Positions 45,714 through 58,358 of a stretch of DNA of 64,000 nucleotides are shown here, piece after piece. Every line of letters begins with the position of its first letter. Position 1 is the first letter of the stretch. The notes beneath the pieces are model-generated. The model saw only the letters and a list, made by a program, of their open reading frames with translations. It was not told the origin of the DNA and searched no databases. The stretch is from Oikopleura dioica (lineage: Eukaryota; Chordata; Appendicularia; Copelata; Oikopleuridae): contig OU015567.1 in the NCBI GenBank assembly GCA_907165135.1, positions 15,443,001-15,507,000 of the forward strand, written 5' to 3'. The translations under genes were made by a program, and so were the position numbers.

Positions 45714-45869
45714 ATGTCTTCCGTCAGGCTCAAGAAATATTTCCTAAAGAAGGAAAAACAGAAGCAGAGAATGAATCCCCAGGAGCTTTACAAAAACACT
45801 GGTAATGCGACTATCTCGCCACATAGCATGAACATTTTAGGACCCGACTTGAATTTACCGCAGCTTTAA
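45714..45869 (+). CDS. Small trans-splicing-type ORF, 38 residues
   Basis: An acceptor TCTGATTTTTCAG ends 14 nt before ATG at 45714. Exon 45714-45801 has a donor GTAATG, a 39-nt intron ends TTTTAG, and exon 45841-45869 finishes with TAA. The product is a lysine-rich helix (RLKKYFLKKEKQKQRMNPQE) followed by LYKNTGPDLNLPQL. Acceptor, start, typical intron and stop all fit a real Oikopleura mini-gene, but 38 residues can occur by chance and I know no family. Confidence 0.4.
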   Translation: MSSVRLKKYFLKKEKQKQRMNPQELYKNTGNATISPHSMNILGPDLNLPQL

Positions 45870-48800
45870 AGTTTGATGCTTCCCATTCTTGAACTTCAGC
45901 CTGAGTTCTATCAACTATTCAAGAGTTGCTAAAGCAGCTTTGTTGATTGAGAATATGTCTATTTTTTGACTAACAGACGGCTCTATCAAGGTATTATTGA
46001 TCATGAGGGGTTTCATGGCCCCGGCAAACTACGGAGAAAACCTGACTCAGGGTTTTGAAAAGTTCTAATGAAAAGCTGCGTGGCGGTTTTTTTTAAAACA
46101 AAGCCGCAAAGCGGCTTCGCCATAGTAATCTTTCCATCTATTTCTTTTCAGGACCCTGACTCAGGTTTTTAACACAGGAGGATATTCTTAGACAGAACTT
46201 AAATTAAGTCATGTGATCAATTTTCACTCAGCATCAATCTTTTTCTAAAACTTATATTTCCCCGCGGATGTATGAAAAATTTATGAGATTTGCTTTTTGC
46301 TCAAAATCAAATCAGGCCGCTCAATCGAGATTTCACGTCGGTCTTTCCGGTTGTAATTCAGCTCTGTCGGCGCTGAAAATGGAAAGGGTTGTAAAATGGA
46401 GACATCTCAAAAAGCGAGTGCCCACTTAAATCCGCACCGTCCATTCGCGGCTTTTTGTGACTTAGACTCGCTCTTAGCCGTAATCCAAAGAGGGCAAATT
46501 TATTTTACAATATATCAATCTTTCAATCACGCGCGGCCTCAAAGTGGTACCCACGCTCTAAGGCCAGCGAGACACATTATCGCTAAATAATCTCAAATGA
46601 TCCCTTCGCAAATTTGAAAAGGTAGTAGTTGCCGTTGCTTGGGACGAGTGTAATTGCTCAGTTTCTCCGTAATTTTGGCACTGCTAATAACCGCAAAAAT
46701 CGCAAGCATTTTTGACGCATTTTTTGCACGATGAAATATTTTCAAGCCTCGATTTTCAGCTGGAGATTTGTGCATTTGACTACGATCTGTTCGTTTTCTG
46801 ATGCTTTACGCTCCTTCCTTTCTTGTCCAAGCCCTTCATGGGAGTGTAATTTCCATTTTATTGGAGTGAAAAGCCTTCACTTTGAGCGTGAAGATGGCCC
46901 TTGACCGAAGCGCCCTGATTTTACACTGTGTTGAGTGTGTTGATTCTAATTTTGTAAAGCGTCTTGATAAACATCCCCAAGCGCGGATGTTTTATATCTC
47001 CATCGGCATTGCGTGCCCATTGATGGGGTTATTCACTTTCCCAAATAAAGTTCCATTCATCGAAAGCAATATACCGTGAAGATAAAAAAAACTCAAGGCA
47101 TTTTAAAAATTTAGAGAAGGAAAAATTAAGATGTTCAGGTAAGTGGAAATAGAAAAATGATTCCATTGTTTGGAGGAAAATTAACTTACTGTCGAGTGCC
47201 ATTCTTGGTAATTGCTACCTAGTACAATAGTTGGTAATTCTTGACCCCCTGCAGTCGCCTAAATGTCAACTTCCGGGCCCCTTTGTCGTTCTATTTATCG
47301 ATTAGCTAAATCCTGGGTCAGGTACCAGCAAATCCCGACCTTCATTTTTCCTGGGAACTTTTTCAAAATTGAAAATCGTGGCGAATCAAACCTCCTTCCG
47401 GCTCTGTTTGAAGTGATGTTATCCCGAGTTTATAATATTTTGTCACTTTGTATAATTCCAAGTTTGTGAGATAATAAAATAGTAGTTGCGTCTCGTGAAG
47501 CATCCGAGGGCGCCAAAGGACTTAATGGCTTGTTATTGATAAGAGCACACTTGGCAAAACGAGCATTATGACTAGAATTTGGAGAAGGGCTTATATAGAT
47601 TCCGTAGCGCATATTTGAGCTATCTGAATACTTCTGGTCTACCGCAAGCCTTTCGGAACCCGCGAGCTCAACTTGCCACAAGAATCCTCTCGCGAGAAAT
47701 TCCACAATCATGAACATCCTGAATTTTAAGCGTAAAAACCGTTCCTTTTTATAATCGAATAAGTATCGCTTTCTGAGCTTATTTGCACGGAAGAATCTAT
47801 CATAAATTCCTTTCATTCAATTATAGCTTAGAAAATCGATGAAAGGATTGTGGAACGGATTTTAACCGCCCTGGATAAACTACGATTCGTGTGCTTTTGT
47901 TAGAATTTCACCCCCTGACTTTCCGTCTGACGGGTTAGTTTTTACAAGCCGCTTTCAAAATATTCAAAAAATGGATTAGTCGCCTGAGCGTAAACCAAGA
48001 ACGCCGAGCTTATTGAGCGCTTCCATGCTCGCCCGGAAGTTAAACTTCTAAACAATCCAAAGACCAAAATACAAAAAAAGGCGTTTTGCTTGGCGGCCGG
48101 CCAGGAAACGGCCGTGATTTTCGTGATTATGTTCAAATAACATCGAGTCAATACAAAAAGTTCTACAAAGGTATATGTACCTTATCTCGTCATTTATCGA
48201 GTTTCTCGGCTAGCGTATGTCTTTGAAATGATATAGTATTAGTACGACCTTAATCGGCATTAGTAGTCACCCGTCTAATCCTCCCAATCTGCTCAAAAGC
48301 TGCCTATATTTGGATTAGCCCCGGACAACAATGGACAAGGGGTGAAATTCAAATGTCAATAAAGGCCCTTAATTTTTTGCTTGATCATTGTGCATAATCA
48401 AGTGCATATTCTATATAGCCGCTAAGTGCTTTTTTGCACTGGACATCTGGTCGAAGAGTCGCCAAGCAGGTCAACCTGCGGCAATAAACAGATGGAACGG
48501 GCGCATCCCGCAGGCAGGATCAGCTAGGCTCAGACTTTTTAAATAGAGTCGGCTCGTTTGACAGTAACTTTACTGTATTACGCGATCTAAGGAGGGGCAC
48601 GGCAGATTGCCAGTCTGGAATTATCATCGCCCTAATGACCTTTTAATACGGTAGTTTGGCTCTATTTTCGAGTCGAGTTTTTATAGTGCGTTCTAAAATA
48701 AGTTTTGTGACCAGGACGAACACTTTTTGTAATAACACTCCCTCAATTTTTGATCAGATTGGGCGGCAGATGTTTGAAATGATCCCGGGTGAATAATTCA

Positions 48801-49106
48801 CGGTACAAAGTTGTAAACTTGATCAAAAAAGGGCGTCTGTTTCAAAAACTCAATTGACAAAGGATCCACCTTGGGACAGACAATTCTAAACTGAAAGTCA
48901 ATAAATTAGAAAAATAATAATTTTAAAAGGCCACGACACGTCTATAAATGGAGACCGCAAGGCGCAACCTGCCTCTCCGAAACATATTATTTATATCTCG
49001 ATATGAAAGAGCGGGCACTTTGTCCAGCGAAAAGATATATCTGTGGCCGATCCAGCTATTGGCCAAAGTGTCTTATATATTAATTAATTTTTTTATTTCA
49101 GCGATA
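45870..49106. other. Gene-poor region upstream of the CILP-like gene
   Basis: No trusted gene. Holds one inverted-repeat element (46025-46185) and otherwise unique, moderately AT-rich sequence. Its length is unusual for this compact genome, so it may hold regulatory sequence for the CILP-like gene. I see no specific sites I would defend. Confidence 0.4.
46025..46185. repeat. Dispersed inverted-repeat element
   Basis: GAAAACCTGACTCAGGGTTTT on the left, CCCTGACTCAGGTTTTTA and ACACAGG on the right, with AAAGCCGCAAAGCGGCTTCG inside. Same family as 44127-44380. Confidence 0.6.
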
Positions 49107-52100
49107 ATGATGGACCAAGTGAGCAGCCGTGAGCTCGACTCGCGAAGCATAGAGAGAATCGTCGAGCATAGGAGAGGTTCAAAACTTTATTTGAAAATTT
49201 CTGAAAACGAAATTGGCGCAGATGCGATCATTCACGTCGCTCTCCGGAAGTGTTCGCCACTTTTCGAGGAAGCGACGGGGAGAAATGAGCGCACTTATGT
49301 GAATTAGGATGAGCATTGATAATGACTTGGATACAAATTTAGCGCAATTTTAGTTAAAATTTGAGTTGAGTTTGAACCTCGAAAATCAGCGCCGCAGAGA
49401 AAAGTGACGCTGGCTCGGATCAGATGCTTCCATCGCCTCCATTCTTGAGCAGAAATCTTCAAAGTCAACAGAATCAATCAAGCTACGCATCGAAACCTCG
49501 ACCAAATCCCGTCACGAGTCCGGTTTATCAGGTACGAATAATAGCGATGTCAAAGGAAAAATCAGGCGGCGCGATAAGAATCGAATAATGCCGAGGTTGA
49601 TTCATAAAGAGCGGGGGAAAATCTTATCGAAGAAAAAACGCGCCCAGAGCCAATTCATTCAGTTTTATTCGCGTCACTTGAGAGTTTTTAAAACAAAAAT
49701 GACAGAGAAAAACACAGGGCTTTTGAAATTTGCTCCGAGAATGAGATATCACTTGAAATACTTAGACCAGGCTCGAATTCGTGATCCTTACGCGGGGGTA
49801 CTTCCAGCATCTTCTGGCCTGTCTAACTTTTCCTTTCAGAGCGGACCTTCTTCCGGAACATCCTCAACCGAACGAGGAGCATCTTACCTCGTCGCTCCTC
49901 GATCCCTCTGCGACTCAGAGCATTACACCGACTCTGGAATCCACCACACCGATTCAAACGGCATGGAAGACGAGCACCTCATCCAAAACGACCGCGAAGT
50001 GCGCCACATCTTAGGTAATTAATTCAAGTTCTTACTGTATTGCGAATTCATACGGATCCACTCATCAACGTGGCAGGTTGAATATTTTATCGCTTACTAA
50101 GTAGGTAATCTTCTGTTTCAATAGACTCAGAGTTGAGGCCCTCCTCAAAATCGCGCATACTCGCCACAGATTTTCGCTAATTGGGCGGATCAAAGGAAAA
50201 GACCTGTCGAAAGTATCCGCAGACTTGTGTGCCCAAGTGGTAATCAATACTGCGCTTGGTATTGACAATAGCGCAATCAAACGGACAATATCGAGCCTTA
50301 CTTATCCATAATTTCGAGCTAATTAGCAACAACTTTCCAAAACTAATAACACTTTGTGTTTCACTTTTCTGGACCGAACACAAAAGAGAGAAAAAACACT
50401 TCCTTCTTCGAGATAAAGGCTCAGCAGGAGGCCTGTCGAAGATTAAGCCCATTAGTAGCTCATGGTGCGTGCCCAATTATCAGCCCTGCTCGTAGTAGAT
50501 AATCTATTGTGATCAAAGGGTTGGGCAATTTGCGCTTCAACAAGTTACTGTAGGATTTCAAGCTAAACAATTTTTGCGTAGGACATGAGCAGCAGTTCGG
50601 AACATTTGGCCGACCCAACATGGTGAACTCAAGCGGACGTCATCAGAACGGAAATCAGCTCCAGCGCTCTGCTCTCGCCGCGCACTCAGAGGAGAATCTA
50701 CAGCCCATCTTCAAGCCTTCCAATGGAACGATGCCTCCTCACAAGTCAGCAACCCAAAGTCGTAAGGCAAGCTATTCGAACTACGAGCGACGATCTTTCT
50801 GCCCCGACTGGCGATGTATTCTCATGTGCAACATGATTATACTGACGATCATAACTGGTGCTTTCCTGGGATGCTACTACTACGTGTGGCCTGAAATCGT
50901 TGCACCGCTGGTGGAGAAATCCCAGCCGATCAGTAAGTTTAAAGTATTAAAAAAAGGATGAGCTAAGCTTGAACAAGTGCGATTTGTAAAGCCGAAGTAA
51001 CCGGCGAGCGACACAGACGTGCTACACTTCACCCTTTTGTTAATTACCGATTTCGGGGGCGATTTAGTGATTAACTGCGATGATGGAATATATAATAGAT
51101 CAGCCTCGATCCAAAAGTTAACGACTTCATTTTAGACGGAGAATGGGCCAAGTGGAACGAGTGGTCCTACTGCTCAGCATCCTGTGGAAACGGATTCCAA
51201 ACTCGCGTTCGTTTTTGCGGAAACCCAGCTCCAGAAGACGGTGGCTTGGATTGCGCTGGACAGGCTCTTGAAAACAGAACATGCAGGTAAAACGCTCGCC
51301 GCGTGAAAATTATGTTTTTGAAAAGGGCAAATTAATAATCAACCTAATTACACGCTTCCGAATAATTCAAAAGATCGCGTTTGCTCCGCTTGTTGGCCAA
51401 ATTAGGAACTCGCCCGCGATAGTCATGATTGACCATATTCAATCAGATTTATTAAAATGAAAATTCAGCGCGCCTCTCTTCTGCCCCGATTGCAACCGAG
51501 TCTGCGAGCGCGGAACGCTGAATAAAGAATGCACCAAGTGCACTTGCGAGGATCACAAGATCAAAATCGTCGTCACTGACAAGACTGGCAACCCGTTGGA
51601 GAACGCGCAGATCTACAAGCTCGGCCACTACGATATGCTCGGCAGGTCTGATCGCCACGGAGAAATCAGGTGAGGAATCATTTTTGAGGAAATCGTCATG
51701 CACGTGTACACACAGTACTTGTGTTCGCCAACGCGCTCGAGCATTAAATTTAACTGATATTTAGGCTCAAGTCAATCTGCTCTAATGGCGACAACCAGCT
51801 CTTGGTGACGAAGGAGGGCTTCAACCCCGAACACGTGTGGCCAGAAGTGACAGAACCCGGAAAACCCAAGGAGGCGTACGGCAACGTAGCACTCAATGTC
51901 CTCACTCCTCCAGCAATTTCTCGTCTTCCTGAATCTAAGGTAGGAGCGTTTCGAGTACACAGGTGCTCATTTGAATTTCAGGAGCGATACGTAGGTCAGT
52001 CTTTGAAGCTGTGCTGTTCCGCGTCTAGCAATGCCAACTCCCCGACAATCTCATGGTTCAAGGACAATCAATTAATCAAGCCTGGAACTTGGTACAACGC

Positions 52101-52680
52101 CACGGAAAGCACGGATTTGACAATCCCAGCCGCGAAATTAGAGGATTCCGGTCTCTACACTTGCAAGGTCAAGCGCTAATTACACACTCTTCTTTTTATC
52201 TAAATACTTTAGGCCACTAATCGCGCCGGTACTGATCTCACCGAAGCCGTACAAGTCACCATTCGCGACAAGAAACATGAGCCGTGCGATTCAACGCCGA
52301 AAACGAAGCTCGTCCCATTGTCCGACGGTTGCGAGCAAAAGTCGATCGACATTGGCGAGTGCGCAAACAACAACTCGCCTTGTTTGGAAAAGTCCCAATC
52401 CCTGGACCCCTTCAAAGAGCAATGCGCCGATCAGCCTTCAAGCTTTTGCTGCGGGTAAGTGACAAATCCCATTTCCGCTAACTCCATTTGGCCCTGGTGC
52501 ATTTTAACATGCGTGTAACGCGCGACATAATCTTGGCCGCTTGACTCGAACTAAATCGTGATTTCTAGCCCTTTGAAGACGGAGAAGATCGAGGTGACCT
52601 GCCGCACGCCTGGAAACGTATCGAACGAGTACAAGATCCCTCTGGTGCGAACGATCAGCTGTGGCTGCGTCCGATGCTAG
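49107..52680 (+). CDS. cilp: CILP-like protein, membrane-anchored and short
   Basis: Secure exons 49390-49531, 49840-50014, 50582-50932, 51136-51286, 51469-51669, 51765-51939, 51982-52167, 52213-52454 and 52569-52680 give 566 residues from ATG 49424. A further 5' exon at 49107 (after TTTATTTCAG) is possible but its join is not resolved. Order: disordered Ser-rich N-terminus; one hydrophobic segment (MIILTIITGAFLGCYYYVW, type II anchor); thrombospondin type-1 repeat (WNEWSYCSASCGNG); Cys-rich linker; carboxypeptidase-regulatory-like fold (TGNPLENAQIY); Ig domain (SLKLCC, YTCK); a Cys-rich module with SSFCCG; and the end ISCGCVRC. This matches the N-terminal half of cartilage intermediate layer protein. 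The C-terminal half of vertebrate CILP is absent. Probably extracellular matrix related. Confidence 0.85.
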
Positions 52681-53591
52681 TTTCTATTATTTGTCCTGAA
52701 AAAGCGACTCTTCTATTGTGCCCAAAGCGCTTCATAATTTATGCCGAGATGTAAACTTCTTTCCAAGAGTTTTTCTTTATGTACAATTGTTGTAAATAAT
52801 CCTACCTTCCTCTCTGCGACTGTAAATACTCGATAAATAGCCATTCCCAATACTGACTGTTATGATTCCTACAGAAAGAACCCACCCTTACCTCAAACGA
52901 AATATATTCCAAATAAAAAAGACGAAATCATGGAAAATCCGGATTTTTCCTTTGCAAATGAAATTCAGGGATTAGAAAGCTTAATTCCCTTTGATAAGAC
53001 AGTTTATCTCACTTCCGAGCAGGTGCCCTTATCTGAAACGCTCCCCTAATGAGCTTGCAAGGCTTTTTCAGCTCGATTAGGATTTCTCAAAATTAAGAAA
53101 AAAAAATGAGGCAAAGGCGTGAAACGAGTTGCGGGATTCTAATTGCAATTGACAATATTCTAATTGCTTTTTAATTGCATCAGAGGACAGTGCCTGGATG
53201 AACGCCAAGTTTTGATTAAATGTTATGCATGAAATTTCTGACCGGTAATAGTTTTACGTTCCTTGAGGTTTTCTTGATATAAATCTGATTTCGGCAAAAT
53301 TCATGCCAAAATTTCAAATTTGCTTTTGCATCCGATGATGATCTAAATTTGTGCGATTCCAAATTGAAATCAAGGAAGAGAGCAAGATTTTTTTCGAGTA
53401 ATTTTTTATTGGACTAGAAAGAAAAGGTCAATTTGATAATAATTTGTCTAATGATTCTTTTTTCATCCCTGTCGACTTCGAGGGGCAAATTTTCGCAGTG
53501 AGTAGTTTGGTCAGTTTCAAGAGTGAATTTAAAATTCTGAGAATTTTCTGTTAGAGACGCAATTTTCTAATTCAGGCGGCCAGAGTGATTC
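52681..53591. other. Convergent intergenic region
   Basis: AATAAAAAA near 52912 is a probable polyadenylation signal for the CILP-like gene. No gene seen on either strand. Confidence 0.45.
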
Positions 53592-55182
53592 TTAGTCGGA
53601 CATGTCCGATTCGGAGCCTCTTCGATTTCGGTTGAACTTGCTCTCGCGCACGGGGGACTCGTTCCTGGAGCTGTAGTTGTTTGAGCGGCGGCGAGGACTG
53701 CGACTGCGAGATCGGTAGTCGGAGCGTTCGCGCTTTACGTGGTCGTAGTATTCTTCGCGCTCTGAAACAACATTTTCACAATTCAAATTAACCAGATGAT
53801 GTCACCTCGGCGACGTCTGTTTCTCTTCATCTCTTTCTGTTTTTCGCGATATTTCTCCTCCAGCGCCTTTCTATCCTCCTGCTTTTCATCATATCGACCG
53901 TAGACACGTGGGTCGAGCTCCTCCTTGGCTGGCTGACGGGTAGACTTGCTCCAGCGCTCTTCTGCTAGCCGATGTTGCTCGCGCTCCTTGTAATCTCGCA
54001 TGGAAATTCTTTCAGAGTTTCCTTCGCGCCAGTGAGGCGGAGTGGTTGCCCTGTCAATTCGGTTCGCTCCTCGTCCTGAAAGAAATAAATCGAATCCATC
54101 GGGAATTCGTTTGGCATACCTTTAATTTTTCGCCCACCGTCATCTTTTCTCTCTCGCCTTTCTCTTCTCTCATCTCGTTCGGAATTGTCTACCTTTTTCT
54201 TCGCCTTCTTTTCGTCATCTTCATCGTCACTCATCACCCGAGCAAGAAAGTGGTTTGGCGGATCAGACGGAATATCAGATTTTTGAGCTAAATTCGGTCT
54301 TTCACAAGCAATTCTTTTAAAAATGAAGTACCTAAATTCACTAAAACACCATCTCCACGGTCAACAAGTCCTTCTTTCGCGGCTTTTTTCGCCTTCTTCT
54401 TCGCTTTCTTCTGTTTCTTTTTCAATTTCTTTTGACGTTTTTTGAATCGCCGGATTTCTTCCAAGTCGGAGCCAGAAGAGCTCGAATCGGAGGAGCTGTC
54501 AGACTCTACCGTTCAAATAAGTAGAGAAGTAACAGTTAAGTTTTTACCTGAAGAAGATGTCAAATCATCAGCGTCAATTTTCTTGCTTTTCTTCATCAGA
54601 ACAAGCTCTCCACAATTAGCAATCATGCATGGATTGTAAGGCTTCGATTTCTGATCCGTCGGCTGTCTCTCAATCTTTTTCACGACTTCTTGGCCGGAGA
54701 TAACTTCGCCAAAGACGACGTGAAGGCCGTCAAGATGGCTGGCTGTCTGAGTGGTGATGAAAAACTGGGATCCGTTGGTGTTCTTGCCACGGTTCGCCAT
54801 TGATAGAAGAAAGGGACGATCGTGCTTGCGTTTGAAGTTCTCATCGTCAAAGTAGCCGCCGTAGATTGACTCGCCACCGCGTCCCGTGTTTTCAGAAAAG
54901 TCTCCAGCCTTAGAACATTATGAATAAATGGTATTTGTGACGATTGCGTACCTGGATCATGAAATTTCTAACAACTCTGTGGAAAATCGAGCCCTTGTAA
55001 TGAAGAACTTTATTGGTCGTCTTTCCAATGCCAGCATCTCCGCTACAGAGAGCGCGGAAATTCGCGACGGTCTTGGGGACGATGTCATCGTGCAATTCGA
55101 AAATTATTCGTCCAGCGTCGACCTCGTTTATCGTGATGTCGAAGAAGCATCTCGGTCGAACATGGGCAGCCTTAAAATTCAT
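53592..55182 (-). CDS. ppig: Cyclophilin with RS tail, PPIG type
   Basis: Nuclear peptidyl-prolyl isomerase associated with SR splicing factors and polymerase II. Exons on the minus strand: 55182-54952, 54908-54548, 54505-54332, 54287-54120, 54075-53806 and 53761-53592, 457 residues. The cyclophilin domain (1-175) has [53 protein letters not shown] and [10 protein letters not shown], so the catalytic Arg and core residues are present. Then come Ser/Asp and Lys-rich stretches, the PPIG/NKTR signature GRKIKGRG with TPPHW, and a short RS end ([11 protein letters not shown]). It is shorter than human PPIG (about 750). The start follows GTAACAG by 10 nt, a possible trans-splice site. Confidence 0.92.
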
Positions 55183-55606
55183 CCTCAAATGACTGTTACT
55201 AACTCAGCTGTCCTCTCACCTTCCCCATTTCTCTATGACAACTTTTCGGACTACAAACGACGAAATACGAAAGTCTGAAAAAGAGCGGTTAGCTCTATTT
55301 CTGCTCAATTTCTTTAGAGAGCTCTAGAGACATTATACGAAAGAGATTCTGTCTAGAAGTCAGTGAAGGGCTGAAAATTTCTTCTATCAACTTTGACCCA
55401 AGTTTACAGAATAAATATAGAATGATTTATTGCATCGAACCGGATTAAATATACTTTGTTTAGCAGAGTAGATACTTTGACTGATACTTTGAACTAGTTT
55501 TCAAGCAGTGCGAAAGAATGATTTTGATAGGACTCACAGTGAAATGAACGGGAAGAAGAAATGGATGAATTTTGAATTTTAGTGAAGATGATTCAAGTTT
55601 TGTTAG
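55183..55606. other. Intergenic stretch between PPIG and the synergin-like gene
   Basis: Both neighbours are on the minus strand, and the gap of about 425 bp holds AT-rich sequence. No gene seen. Confidence 0.4.
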
Positions 55607-58007
55607 TTATGAAGTCAGCCGGAAATCAGGAAGGTCTTCTTTGATGACTTCCTGATACATGCATCTGCAGATGAAGTGGTAGTCTTCTTTGGATTTGTGC
55701 AGACAAATCTGAACCTTTAAAAGAAACGAACTTCAGTAGATTGATTACCTTGCAATCCCTCGTAATAGGACGCACTTTGGCAAGAGGCAACTCAAGTGTT
55801 TTCGAATGATTTTGAACCAGATCCGCGAGGCTCTCCCACATTCCGTCAATTTCCTTCATTTCAGGAGTAATTGAGAATCCAAAGTTTCGCAAGGCTGTGA
55901 GATATCTGTAGCTGGCCAAGTAAATTGAGCAGACATTCGCGAGATAGTCTTGGCCTTCTTTGGCAAGAAGAACTTCTGTGAGGATGTCGGCTTCAGCTCC
56001 TTTGAAAACGTCGTGGGTGATTCTAAAGAAATAGCAATTTAGCCAACGACAACTGGTTGCTTTTTACCTGATGACTCGAAGGCATTCCTTGAGGAGGTTT
56101 TTCCAAACAGGCTCTGCTTTACTCAATAAAGATCGCCTCTTTGGAATTTTTACTTCTTTCTCTGGAGTTTCAACAACTTCGGATGCTTCGGCGGTTTCTT
56201 CGATTGGCTTTGGAAGTTGTTCTGATTCTTCAACAGAAACTGGAGGGATTTCGGAGTTACTTCTCGACTTAGACTCTTCGCTCTCATCGTTAGTAATGAT
56301 ATCCCAAGATGGCATGTTCTCGTTGTCCGGGCTTGAGATTTCTAGCTCCTCATTTTCGACGTCTTCAACTTCTTCCCCTTTCTGGTCAATTGAGCGATTT
56401 TGCGTCTCTTGCAAATCCGGAAGGTCTAAACTCAGCACTTGCGCCAATCTATCCTCCGTCGTTGGCGCTTCAATTGGTAGAACAGGTTCCGAAGGTGTTC
56501 CGAAGTCCAACCCAGCGAGCAGATCGAAATCAGACGAGACTGTTTTGGACATTTGAGAGTTTGGCAATTGCGCGATCGGAGAACTTGTATTGAACGATAA
56601 CGCGTACGGGTCGTAGATTGGCTCAGATGGGGAGGGCTTTTCTTTGGAAATCTGTTCGAATTTTCGAATATCGAGAGAGAGCACTTTTGGAACTTCAGGT
56701 TTTTGAAAACTGGCTCTGGAATGGTGGGCTCTTCGTTCTTTGCTTCTTCGAAATCGCCGAAATCATCATCGTCTTCCTCCTCATTATCATTCTTTTCAGC
56801 ATTCACAGGATGAGGTTGTTCTAGTACTGGAAGCTCTAGTTTTGGCAACTCTTCAGAGACACTTGGTCCAGAAATGTCCCTCAAAGCGGCATAAATATCT
56901 CCATTATTCGCTGGAGCGTTCATTTCTGCCTCTTGCTGGTGATTCTCTACGAAGCCACTTGGCATAGGCGCAGTCGGAATTGAAGCCATCGAGAAATCGA
57001 CTTCAGAAACGGGAATAACTGGAATGGGCGTAACGCTGTGTTCTGTTGTATTTTCTTGTTGATTTTGATCGCTTTTCTCTGTCGGGATTTGATTCTGATG
57101 AGACGGCTCTTTGTGAAAACTATCGATTGTAGGAGCAATATGGGAAGGAGTAATTGCTGGCGCCGCTGGCTGGGACTGTAATTCCCCAGTGGCTTCAGTG
57201 AAATCACCGAATTCATCATCATCATCGTCATCTTCGAAGTTTGCTTGGATTTGTTCTTGGGGCTGCTGCTGGGGCTGGGGTTGTTGAACTTGCGGCTCTG
57301 GTCGTTGAGAAAGATCTTTTTAGGCTCAAAATTTAACTGGAAGGAATGAAATATTTAAATTTTCAGAGTCATATTCGAGCCCTTCACGAAATCAAAAAAG
57401 TTAGGCACACAGGGGAAGTCCGAAATCGTCTGCAAACTGATTTGTGCTGAGTTGTTCTGCTGCCTTATCGCCACCAGGGCCATCGCGGCGAAAAATTCTA
57501 AAGCAGCTTTAGAAAAAGAATGAAGAGTTTACTGTTCACACTGACCTTGAAAGGTAAGCTGGCCGGGAAAGGTTTGGTTGCAGACGGACCAGATCTGACC
57601 AAGGACCTCTTGAGGAAGTCGTGAATGCACCAGAAGGGGAAATAACAGATTTGTATCGATACCTTGGCCGGAAAGAGTGCAGCTTACGTACTGCAGCACT
57701 AGAATTAACAGTTTTAGGCTATTTCATCTAAAAATAAGAGGATTAAGAATGAGGGGCCTGCCATTTTTAACCTATTTGCGTTGAAAACGAAAAAAAATAA
57801 ATAAAAAAAATTGGGTTTTTAGGTTAAAAAAGTTTGATTCTCGACCACCGACTCTTTGAAAGAGAAATTACCTTCGACATAAAAAGGTGGAATCTGATTA
57901 TTCTGAATCCACAAGATCTGCTGAACATTTTCTATCTTCCTAAATCTGGCTGCTCCAGCATTTCTCTTCAAGTCCAGGCTTTCTTGAAACTTCTTGTTGA
58001 GCTCCAT
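55607..58007 (-). CDS. synrg: Synergin-gamma-like AP-1 adaptor-binding protein
   Basis: Adaptor at clathrin-coated trans-Golgi/endosomal membranes that binds the gamma-adaptin ear. Minus-strand order from ATG near 58007: a Lys/Glu-rich helix (MELNKKFQESLDLKRN), an EH domain (PQEVLGQIWSVCNQTFPGQL, then ALEFFAAMALVA), a Gln/Pro-rich linker, two acidic gamma-ear-binding motifs (DDDDEFGDFTEA and DDDDFGDFEEA), a long disordered part with DFDLLAGLDFG, and the conserved C-terminal helical domain (WKNLLKECLRVI, DGMWESLADLV), stopping at 55607-55609. The EH domain, the FGDF motifs and the C-terminal helices together fit SYNRG. Exon borders near the 5' end and around 57300-57540 are not fully resolved, and I see no certain start exon. 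Confidence 0.8.
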
Positions 58008-58358
58008 CTCCTCCTTCTTCTTATTGGCTCATTTTCTCTAGAATGCAGATGACCTTCCGGAAGGTCAGCCCTTGACCCCGGGTGAACTCTAGAACGGAGG
58101 AATATGAAAAGGGCAGAAAGGGAACTCTTGAACTGGGAAATGGACTTCAACGAGGCGGAAAAAGCGCCCCTCAGCGAGTTGAGTTGCCTACGCGAAAAAA
58201 GGCCAGAAATCGAAATCCAAAAGACCCAAAAGAGGGAAAAATACGAAAATCGACCCGTTGGAAGACCGGGAATTCGCAATTTGGAAGAAAAAGAGAAGAA
58301 TTATTTGAAGAAGAAAGAAATAATTCGAAATACATTCAATTTTGGTGAGATTTTTTGA

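Noticed and set aside
47990-48060. Possible degenerate 5S-like segment (GCTCGCCCGGAAGTTAAAC)
   Set aside because: Only a short internal-control-like similarity; no paired termini and no second block.
48420-48540. GC-rich hairpin-prone stretch that could be a structured RNA
   Set aside because: No fit to tRNA, snRNA or riboswitch patterns that I could defend by eye.
58104-58358. 84-codon Lys/Glu-rich plus-strand frame
   Set aside because: Plausible composition but no acceptor, no intron and no domain, and it lies just upstream of the minus-strand synergin gene's 5' end; more likely chance or promoter sequence.
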